Shown piece by piece: positions 1 to 9,500 of a stretch of 64,000 nt of DNA. A program made the position numbers and the translations under genes. The stretch lies in assembly GCA_947683425.1 (NCBI GenBank), contig CANTUQ010000020.1:3260001-3324000 (forward strand), given 5' to 3'. Numbering within the stretch: position 1 is the first letter of the stretch; each line of letters opens with the position of its first letter. Below the pieces are notes generated by a model that was not told the origin of the DNA, ran no database searches, and saw only the letters and a list, made by a program, of their open reading frames with translations. The DNA comes from Excoecaria cochinchinensis (taxonomy: Eukaryota > Streptophyta > Magnoliopsida > Malpighiales > Euphorbiaceae).

Positions 1-900
1 GCATAAAAAAAAAATCAGATAAAAAAAAAAAAGCTTTCACCACGTGTCATAGCATGTACATATCCGTATGCTCACATTACACATGTACATTAACATTGTG
101 TCCTGGAACATACATATACTGCTGCATGTCATAGTGTGCACACATTAACATACTTCATTAGACTAGACATCAAACACAGAAAATACCTTGCATTTTTCAC
201 ATTGTATACCATATCATGAACATGTACTATCATACATGAATTATGCCGTGTACATATAATTTCTTCATCATGCATGTCAGTCGTTACATATATACCAATG
301 CATGTCTTGCATGCTCATACCATGTAAATACGCATACTTTGTGAACGCTATTTGTTTCGTGCAGACACTTTCATTGCATACCTCGTATTGCACGCATACT
401 CCGCTCACTGTACACAATCATTTTCATGCTATGTCCCATCTCATGTGCATTATTTGTATATGTTCTGCACTTCTATATATATGAGTTTTGCCACTCCTCG
501 AACTCATTGGCGCACATTTTCATGCCAGATCATCTTCATTCTACATCACGTCGTCATCTTGCGTACATATCTCTATCATGTCTAAGTCATGCCATGTTCA
601 CATGTACCATATGTCATAAACATTCATCCCCATACTATGCCATAGGTTGTACTCATGCTTTCATCGTATGCATGTACATTGCAAATTTATGCATGCACAT
701 TATTTATCATGCAGTGTTTACACACTCATATTTTTTCGCAGGTGTTTTACACACACACATCTTTGCACATATTTCATGTACACATTTTTACACAAAATGT
801 TTTTACACATGTTTCGCACATACAGATCCTTACGCGCATTGCTAATGTACATGATGCTATTGCATATGCCATTCCATATATATGATTTGCAATGTTTGTG
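1..900. repeat. CATG-dense, purine/pyrimidine-alternating tract (copy 1)
   Basis: The tract is saturated with CATG, GCAT, ACATGT and TGCATG words and with CA/TG steps, giving long runs of near-alternating purine and pyrimidine. Homologous tracts lie at 19370-20170 and 55025-55870. Stop codons are scarce in several frames because of composition, so ORFs of up to 139 codons appear, but indels between the three copies shift the frames, so it is not coding. Confidence 0.6.
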
Positions 901-1539
901 CATATTTAAAAAAAAAAAAGATAAAAATTCTTTGTGCCTACACGATTTTTTGTGCATATATATTTTTGATAGAATAAAGATATTTTTGTGTTAAGCTATA
1001 TCCTAAAACATTGACATGTTTGCACCTCATTAAGGCACCTTTGATTCACAGTTTGACTCTGCTTAAGTAGTTCTCAACTATGAATGGATTTGATCTTAAC
1101 TCTAGAAATCTGAGTTTCATTCCACTTTGAATTAAGTAAGGAGTATATATGTTTGGTCTTTAAGAGCTAGATCACATGAAGATATTTGATAATACCATGT
1201 CATTTCTAAGTTCAGAGCACTTTTGGCCTGATTTAAAAATAAACTGAAAAAACTAGTTGCAACTAGGGGATTGGATAAGAACTCACTAAGAGCACTAGAA
1301 CCTTTCCGATTACCCGTCAAAGCGACTCGTCGATAAGGCTGAATCTAGAAAATTATTTAGGCACTATTTCTTTGTATAACTCTCTAAATGACCAATTCCT
1401 ACCCTTATTTTACAATCGCTTGATAGCCCCTTGAGCCTTTATTTTGGTATGCTAAACGCGTGCCAGTTTTGTTATTATATACATTAAAACCACCTTTCAC
1501 CTAAAATGATTTTGGCTTCCCCTTAGAAGAATGGCCGCT

Positions 1540-1930
1540 CTGGTAAAGATGGATGCACATTGCGATATTCTCTTGAGCTATCAAAAATTGTCCCAGCAAA
1601 AGTGGGTTTACACTTCTGAAAGAGATTTTTAATCATTGATGATCTTTGAGACTTGATCATTGGCAATCCTTTGGGCCATCAAAAATTCACCCTGATAAGA
1701 ACGGGTCTGCACTTCGAGAATAAAATTTCAATCATCGATAATTTTTTTTTGGGGTTACCAAAAAAAAAATTTGCCCCGATGAAAATGGATTTGCACTTTG
1801 GGGAAAAGAGCCTCAATTTTTGACAATTCTTCGAGCTACCAATAATCACCCTGATAAGGATGGGTTTACCCCTTGAAAAATTTTCAATCATCTATAATCT
1901 TTGGGCTACACTTCTGGAAATGAGTTTGAA
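1540..1930 (+). repeat. Degenerate ~80-bp tandem repeats (copy 1)
   Basis: Units share the pattern 'ATCATTGA..ATTCTTTGGGCTATCAAAAATTG..CCTGATAAGGATGGGTTTACACTT' in degenerate form; about four to five units are visible. The same repeat occurs at 20790-21090 and 56485-56840. Confidence 0.65.
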
Positions 1931-3449
1931 TTATCGATAAACCTTTTGTGTAGTTAGAGACATGAGCTTACGAAAAGAAAAAAGAAAAAAATTGAAGAAA
2001 AAAAAAAACAAAAGCAAAAAAAAAAGAGAAGAAAAAAAAAACGTGGACCTCATGGTAATACCCCGTGATGAATTCAGTAGCTATATTTCTTAGCTTAATT
2101 TTTATGCTGAGCTTGATGAGATCAAGTATTACCAAATTCAAAATCAAGAGTATCTAGATAGTATATAATTGGGGTTGGGAATGGTCCTTCCATCCGTCGA
2201 ATGAACGTTGCGGCCGTTTTTCTCTAGCGACCTGATCCTCCTTTGATAGCCAATTACCCAAGCCTAACATTACAACCAAAGTAAGACCTATTGATTCTTG
2301 GTTTGGCCTTATCTAACTAGCGGAGATGACCTTCTAGTAAGGTTTGGTACGTAGGAAGAGGCGTATGGTGTCTCTTGAGCTTCAAGCGGGAAGCCACGAG
2401 TGCATTTGCATTCGAGTTGAGTCTCGTCTCCAAAGTTGCAATTAGAATTTGCTTTCAAGTGATGAAAAAAAATCTGTTTTGGCCTTTGCACATACACACA
2501 GAGATCGCATGGTATGCCTTATATTCACATGCTGATTTAGTAAACATCGATACTTACATGTTTACTTTCTTGCACTTCATTGGGAATGACTCCCGAATTC
2601 TTTTGATGAGATTGAATCAGTTGAAAATGTAGTTCATTCAGTATGCTTAAAGGCAGTTAGAAACTCGAGTTTGAGGTACCTAATAGGTTGCACTCATTTT
2701 ACAATCTTGGGATATTTCTTATCATTGCTCATAAAAATGATACTTTGCTTGTATCTCAGCAACATCCCTTGTACATCTACTTTCCGCAAATGTTTTTACA
2801 CATAATTGTAGCAAATATTCTCAATAAATAGTTTTACATGTACAATTCTTGGTGCATGTCTTTTGGCATAAGAGCTTTAGCGAATACATTTCATAAGTGC
2901 TTTTGACGCACATGGCTCTTTATGGGCATATCCTTTGCCTGCATCTCACATCCACAATTTTCGCATGCAGTACATACATGTATGTAATTTTTCCTACACG
3001 TGCTTCATATACATAGTTGTAGGTGCACACATCGCACACACCCAATTCCTTACATAGCTTTCATGTATGTAACATATCCCACATGTCTTTGCATATGATT
3101 GTTTTACATCTATGCCGATGAATGTCTCTTTACCACATGCATGATCATTTGCATGCATGGTCATTTGCACACATAATCCCTTGTATATATTTATCATGCA
3201 TGAACTTTTGCATGTCTCTCTCATTCATGATCATTTGCAAACATGTTAGAATAACGATTCTTAGCACATGTTCCATAATCTTCCACATGAATATAAGCCA
3301 TTGGCATATATGACATGCGCATAAGCATTTCAGGATCATAGTCCTTTGCATGTCATTTCATAAATGCATAGCCTTTCACATGCATTCCACGCATACATGG
3401 TGTCCAACGCACACTAGATAGTATACATCAGCCCCACATAAACAAGCTG

Positions 3450-3915
3450 ACAAATCTCCAAACCCCTCTCAAGAGACAAATCTCTAAATCCTCTCAAAAG
3501 GCAAACTTCCAAAGCCTTCTCAAAAGGCAATTCTCAAGCCCTCTGAAAAGGCAATTCTTAATCAACTAAAATTCTCTTTGGGGGCAAGTCAACCCAAGTC
3601 CTCTCAAGAGGCGATTCTTATCCCTCAGCATACATTTCTCATGCTTGAACATTTGCATGCATAGCTTTTCACATGCATTCCATGCATACATGGTGCTCGA
3701 CACTCCTCTCAAAATCCTCTGAAGAGGCAGAGAAAGCAAAGATCTCAAAGTCCTCTGAGGGGGCAAAATTTCTAAGTCCTCCGAAGAGACGAGGCAAAAT
3801 CTAAAAGTCTTTTGAGGAGGCACAATCTCAAAGTCATCTGAGTGGGCAAAATTTTTAAGTCCTCTGAGAAAGCAAAGATCTCAAAATCCTCTGAAGAGGC
3901 GAAATTTGAAAGCCT
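3450..3915 (+). repeat. Short direct repeats, CTCTGAAGAGGCAA-type
   Basis: Many degenerate units of roughly 22-30 bp read 'TCTCAAGTCCTCTGAAGAGG' or close to it. The matching place in internal copy 2 (42140-42265) has fewer units, so the array has changed length between copies. Confidence 0.65.
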
Positions 3916-3947
3916 TTGAGCAGGAAGCAAGCCTATTCCTGCACGCC

Positions 3948-3952
3948 ATGCC
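3948..3952. repeat. Target-site duplication of element A, left (ATGCC)
   Basis: ATGCC lies directly before the TGTCACACC start of the 5' LTR and recurs at 13639-13643 directly after the 3' LTR. Confidence 0.93.
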
Positions 3953-4415
3953 TGTCACACCCCATTTGCCCCCTAGTAGAATGAGCCTGTCTGTCTGTCT
4001 GTATGTGTAAGCATTTGCATGTGTTCGGCATTTCATAAGGGTATTTTTAGTAAAATATATGTTTTTGGGGTTTGTTAGTATGTGGGTACATACATGGCAT
4101 TAGTGTGTTAATTAAGTGAGAAATATTTGTGTGCATGTGACCATACCATTGTATGGTATGCATAAGTGAAGAGGGTTTTAGGTGTGAGTAGTGTAGGTTA
4201 TTTTGGTGGGAGTGAATAGTTTCACCAATAGGAAATGGATACATATTTAGGATAAAGAAAAGAAAAAGAAAAGGGAATGAAGGAAAAGGAACTTAGAGAT
4301 TTACGTTTCTTTCTTCACTCACTTTCTTCTTCTTCATTTTCTTCATTCCAAGTACTGTGTTGAGAGTTCAAGTTCTTATTGGTGAAATTAATCTCTCTTG
4401 GCATTCCCTAGCTTG

Positions 4416-4525
4416 GTAAGTGCATATCCTTGTCTTTATCTTGCTGTAATTCTTCACCTTCTTCTTTAGGTTGAGTTTTAATTTAGGGTTGCATGTTGAT
4501 GTTCATTACTGTGTTTGTGTTTTAG
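4416..4525 (+). promoter_or_regulatory. Possible LTR-encoded leader intron (splice-like signals)
   Basis: A consensus donor (TTG|GTAAGT) at 4416 is followed by a T-rich stretch ending TTTTAG at 4525. Equivalent donor/acceptor pairs occur in the B/C LTRs (minus strand) and in element D (44820-44913). The 3' LTR of A has the donor mutated to GATAAG. Splicing is inference only; no transcript data are available. Confidence 0.3.
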
Positions 4526-4864
4526 TTGAGGCTCCACGCGATCCCAAAGGCAAAGAGGTTGCTGGGAGCAGTGGGACTAAGTGTTAGAAGCTTAGAATCC
4601 AGGTTTGGGAATGTTTATTTGTGAAATTGTGTGATTTTGAATTTACTGTAGAATTCTAGGGTTTATGTTCTTGTAAGTTTGAATACATATGTTCTTGATT
4701 TGATTTGGTTAATTATTGGATGAATTGAGTTGTATAATTGTTGCCTATGTTGTTTGAGATGATTTCTGGAAGGTAAAAACAGGTTTGTATGGTTTTAAAT
4801 CAAATGGGGATTGAATTCTGTGTTCTGGAAATTCTGGAAAATCGAAAGTACTGTTGATGTTCTC

Positions 4865-5300
4865 TCTGTCGCGTGACTCGCTACGAAAGAAGGCAAGTCA
4901 CGAGACGTGACCCTCGGTCACGTCGTGACCTGCCTGCTGAGAAGCCAGTCGTGTGACCAGCTGAAGAACAAGCAAGTCACGGGACGTGACCCTCGGTCAT
5001 GTCATGCGACCTGCGAAGATGATGCGTGATCTGCGAGATCACGTAACGTGATCTGCGAGGGAGTAGCACATCACGAGACGTGACGCCCAGTCACGACGTG
5101 ACCTGCGAGGGCGTTGCGTGGTTTGTGAAGATCACGCAACGTGACCGGCGAGGAACAAGCAAGTCACGTCGCGTAACCCTAGGTCACGTCGCGTGACCCT
5201 AGGTCACGTCGCGTGACCCTAGGTCACGTCGCGTGACCCTAGGTCACGTCGCGTGACCTGCCTGTTGGGAAGGCCAGTCACGCCTCGTGACCAGCCAATC
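4865..5300 (+). repeat. TCACG/CGTGA palindrome array with 20-bp minisatellite
   Basis: The segment is packed with short palindromes such as GTCACGAGACGTGAC and TCACGACGTGA. At 5163-5262 there are five tandem units of GTCACGTCGCGTGACCCTAG (first and last slightly changed); the 3' LTR has only two (12397-12436). Confidence 0.9.
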
Positions 5301-5982
5301 TCGCCCGTTCCTCCGTTCAGCTCGTTTTTCTGAAATTTCCTAGTTTTTAACTCAGAAATGAATCTGGTATTTCTTCTGAATGGACTTTACTGTTGTATTA
5401 TGCATGTCTTACTGTTTGATGCTTTGATATGCGTGATACCATGAATTTCTGATGAATACTATTCTGTACTCTGAAATGTGACCTGTTTGACGCATAACCT
5501 GCTAGAGTCAAGTAAGTGGATAGTTAGGCATACCTAATAGAGTCTTTAGTTGCAGCCCTCAGTTCAGTTTGGAACCCGATCAGGTCCCTGTTTGGTTCCT
5601 CGCGAACCCTTCAGTATTAGGATCTTGTTTAAGATCCCCTCAGTATAAAAATATTGTGTTTTGATAAAATGAATTGACTTTTGATTTGTACCTGTGAGGT
5701 ACCCTTAGTATTCGATTCGTACCCATAAGGTACCCTCAGTACACTCGTTATCCACTGTCTAGAGTCAGCAGGTGTTCTTTAAATGTTAATGGAATTGTTC
5801 TGATCTGATCTAGCTATGAATGGAATATCTGAATGAGTTTAATGATGAGATACATGTTGGATTATTCTGTAATGGATATGATTATGAGATACTGAATATA
5901 TGGCTTTTAAATACGAGCATGTTTATATGGATTATGCTATAGCCTTGCATCCTGCCATTGTGAATGTGTTATGCCTTGACGA

Positions 5983-6064
5983 CCATTGTGAATGGCCGCC
6001 CATAATTTATGTGTGTTTTTCCCCACTAAGCGTATATCGCTTAGCACGGTGTTTTTACCCGTGC
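5983..6064 (+). promoter_or_regulatory. Conserved LTR hairpin block (A, 5' LTR)
   Basis: Three consecutive hairpins: CCATT-GTG-AATGG (5983-5995), CTAAGCG-TATAT-CGCTTAG (6026-6044) and GCACGG...CCGTGC (6044-6064). Hairpins 2 and 3 recur in the other LTR families of the window (hairpin 3 only weakly in E). Function unknown; it could act in transcript end formation, packaging or export. Confidence 0.6.
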
Positions 6065-6469
6065 AGGTGCGGAAGGCGTTTTGCTTTGGGAGAGTCGCCG
6101 TCATCAAGCCAACATAGAAGGGATTAGTGTAGGGCTCAGTTTTGTACTAGTGATGATTCTTTTTTTTGTATAGGACTCTCTGTATCAGTTATGTATCAGC
6201 TTCTGCTTTTGTATCTATATTTTGTATATGTAATATTATTGTGTATCAGCTAGTTGATCAGATCATTATTGTAATAGTTTATTATAGTAATGCATGATCA
6301 GCTTTTGCTTTCTGCATGTAAAGTTTTTAATTATTCTGTGTTTCTGAATGTATGTTTGAATGAATGTATGTTTTGCTTTGCTATTGTTTGGTGACACCTT
6401 TACTCATACGGCATCTCACTCCTTCTCGGATGGGATCGCCTACGTATGGGAAGGGGGTGTTACAGTTAG

Positions 6470-6481
6470 TGGTATCAGAGC
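6470..6481 (+). other. Primer-binding site, tRNA-iMet type (element A)
   Basis: TGGTATCAGAGC lies five bases after the LTR end. It matches the 3' end of plant initiator Met tRNA as used by many plant LTR retrotransposons. Confidence 0.92.
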
Positions 6482-6586
6482 ATAGGTTTAGGCGTTTCTG
6501 GGTGTTGTTGTGATTGTTCTGAGTTTCTTAGATGTGTATGTGTCTAGATCTGTGTTGGCTGATACAGTTGTTTCTTGTTTGTTTAG

Positions 6587-9500
6587 ATGGCTTCTAATTC
6601 CGCTCATGGTGCGCGTGAGGAATCCGCCGAGAGTGTGAATCCTCCAGCTGTAGATCAGTCTGTTTCTGTTACTGTGTCGGCTCAGCATGCTAGGGTCCAG
6701 CCCGAGGCCGCAGCCATGCCCTTTGAGGCTATGTTTAGACTGCATCAGGACATGGCTAGGGTTTTGGAGAGAGTGACTGCTCCTAGAGCACCTATGGAAA
6801 ATTTGAGAAGGGCAGGAGTTGAGGATTTCTATGGCACTGGTTTGAATGAGTCTGAGATGGCAGAGAAATGGTTAGATAAAGTAAAGCGTGCCTTGAGAGA
6901 GATTCGGTGTCCTCCCGACCAGCAGGCAGAGTGTGCATTAGCTCTTCTACAGGGGTCTGCTTTTGAATGGTGGGAATTGGTTTGCAGGCATCCTCAGCTA
7001 CCAGATCCGATTACCTGGGAGTTCTTTGAGGGTGAGTTCATAAAGAAGTACATCACTCAGACTTATAGAGATTCGAGATGGGCGCAGTTTTTGAGTTTGA
7101 GACAGAGGGCCATGTCTGTAGCGGATTATGAGAAAGAGTTCAACAGGTTATCTCGCTATGCCCCACGAGGAGTTATGACTGATGACTTTAGATGCAAGCA
7201 TTTCGAGGCTGGGTTAAATGAGTCTTTGAAGATTGCTTTGATTTCTCTGATGTGCATACCAGGGGTCAGTTATTACCAGATTGTAGAGGCTGCTGTGAGA
7301 GCTGAGTTATCTGAGACTGTGATGAAAGAGAGAGCTCAGAGGAGGAGTTCTTCTCGTGGAGGATCTTCTTCAGGTAAGAGATCTAGGAACCCATAGGATG
7401 AGTCATCTTCTGGCCCGGCTTCTAGAGGTAGATGACAGGGTTCTACAGCTGTGTCAGGTTCTGGTAGGGGTAGTAGAGCTGAGACTACATCGATTTGTCC
7501 TCATTGTAGTAAGTCACATCGGGATGAGTGTAGGTGGCTCTCCGGTGCATGCTTCAGGTGTGGGAGTTATGAGCATCAGTTGGCCAGTTGTCCGAGATTA
7601 CATGAGGATTCAGGTTCCCAGAGAGAGGGCAGTAGGGTCGGTTCGAATGCTTCTCAGGCTACCCGTGGCAGAGGTCGAGGTAGAGGTAGAGGTGGTCAGC
7701 ATAGAGAGGGAGCTGCTTCTAAGACTGTTGAGCATCCTCCTCAGGGTGCCGTTAGAGCTTATGCTATGAGAGCCAGAGATGAGCAGGATGCGCCTGACGT
7801 TATTGCTGGTAAGTTCCTACTCCATGACACTGAGTTGTATGCTCTAATTGATCCTGGTTCCACACACTCATATTTGTGCACAGATAGAATTGTTGATAAA
7901 TTGCATTCAGTTGATCAGTTAGATTATGAGATTTGTGTGACCAGTCCATTAGGGCATAGTGTCAGTGTGAGTAGAGTTTTTAGGAGTTGTCCTCTGATTG
8001 TTGAGGGAGCTGTGCTTCCAGCGGATCTGATTGAGTTACCTTTCAGAGAGTTTGATCTGATTCTGGGTATGGACTGGTTGGGGAAGCATCGGGCTGTAGT
8101 TGATTGCCATAGGAAGACAGTTGTACTTCGGGATAGAAGTCAGTCTCTTGTGTTTTTGAAAGGTTTGGGTGCTAGTTCGTTGAATAATGTTATTTCTGCG
8201 ATGCAAGCCAAGAGATTTATCAGGAAAGGTTGTGAGGCTTTTCTAGCAGTTGTGTTAGATTCCAGGAGGGATCAGGTTCAGATTGAGGATATTCCTGTAG
8301 TGCGGGAGTTTAGTGATGTGTTCCCGAGTGAGTTGCCTGGTTTGCCTCCTGAGAGAGAAGTTGAGTTGTCCATTGAGATCATGCCAGGTACAGCACCTAT
8401 TTCGAGAGCACCTTATTGGATGGCTCCTGTAGAGTTGAGGGAACTTAAATCTCAGCTACAAGAGTTATTGGATAAGGGGTTTATTAGACCGAGCATATCT
8501 CCTTGGGGAGCTCCAGTTTTGTTTGTCAAGAAGAAAGATGGATCCCTGCGGATGTGTATTGATTACCGGCAGATTAATAAAGTTACAGTGAAGAATAAGT
8601 ATCCATTGCCTAGGATTGAAGACTTATTTGATCAGCTTCGAGGTGCGGGTGTCTTTTCCAAGATAGATCTTCGATCAGGGTACTACCAGCTTCGTGTTCA
8701 GGATGCAGATGTGGTTAAGACTGCATTTCGGACTAGGTATGGCCACTATGAGTTTCTTGTGATGCCGTTCGGTTTGACTAATGCTCCAGCAGCTTTTATG
8801 GATCTGATGAATCGTGTGTTTAGGCCATACTTAGATCGATTTGTAGTAGTGTTCATCGATGACATCTTGGTGTATTCCAAGGATGAGAGTGAGCATGAGG
8901 AGCATCTCAGATTGGTGTTGCAGATGTTGAGAGAGCATCAGTTGTTTGCTAAGCTTAGCAAGTGTGATTTCTGGCTACGAGAAGTATCATTCTTGGGTCA
9001 CATTGTTTCAGCTAGAGGTATTCAGGTTGATTCAGCCAAGATTGAGGCGATAGTTGATTGGAAAGCGCCTCAAAATGTTCAGGAAGTGAGGAGTTTCCTC
9101 GGTTTAGCAGGTTACTACCGTCGGTTCGTTAAGGGATTTTATGTGATTGCTGCTCCGATGACTAGATTGTTGAGGAAAGGAGTCAGAATTGAGTGGTCAG
9201 ACAGGTGTCAGTCTTGTTTTGATCGGTTAAAGCAGTTGCTTGTTGAGGCTCCTATCCTTACTCAACCAATCTCGGGTAAGGAGTTTGTCATTTATAGTGA
9301 TGCTTCTGGAGTTGGTCTTGGATATGTGCTGATGCAGGAAGGAAAGGTAGTGGCTTATGCTTCTCGACAGTTGAAGCCACATGAGAAGAACTATCCGACG
9401 CATGATTTAGAGTTGGCAGCTGTGATCTTTGCTTTGAAGATTTGGCGTCACTACTTGTATGGGGAAAAGTGTAGGATCTTCTCAGACCACAAGAGCTTGA

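Larger units (their letters stand above)
1..3952 (+). mobile_element. Tat/Ogre-like internal region, copy 1, left part (non-coding)
   Basis: This stretch is homologous block by block to 19300-21947 plus 41432-42260 and to 55025-56850, so it is the left part of internal copy 1 of the host retroelement array. It holds no supportable gene. In order: a CATG/GCAT-dense tract (1-900), a unique-looking stretch with a near-verbatim counterpart at 20290-20640 (about 1010-1380), leader-like 80-bp repeats (1540-1930), an A-rich tract (1970-2045), more unique sequence (2100-2750), a second CATG-rich tract (2840-3420) and short CTCTGAAGAGGCAA-type repeats (3450-3915). Its continuation after element A is 13639-15328. 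The upstream LTR and any gag of this unit lie outside the window. Assignment to the Tat lineage rests on copy 2, which keeps Tat-type gag. Confidence 0.7.
3953..6464 (+). repeat. Element A 5' LTR
   Basis: It runs from TGTCACACC to GTGTTACA, 2512 bp. It is matched along its length by 11187-13638 (2452 bp); the 60-bp difference equals three 20-bp minisatellite units. From left to right it holds a leader with splice-like signals, a TCACG/CGTGA palindrome array and a block of conserved hairpins. Confidence 0.95.

Noticed and set aside
302..994. ORFs of 60-139 codons in the CATG-rich tract
   Set aside because: Composition avoids stops; homologous tracts at 19370 and 55025 shift frame by indels and no protein family is recognisable.
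4047..4244. 65-codon minus-strand ORF repeated at 11281-11478
   Set aside because: Identical only because it lies in the two LTRs of A; no homology or start context.
7394..7435. Programmed readthrough between Gag and Pol in A
   Set aside because: B and C have sense codons at both positions, so the stops are mutations of a single-ORF polyprotein.
7356..7769. ORFs overlapping gag-pol in other frames (also 27785-28198, 37686-38099)
   Set aside because: Shadow frames of the glycine/arginine-rich nucleocapsid-protease linker; recur only because gag-pol itself is repeated.
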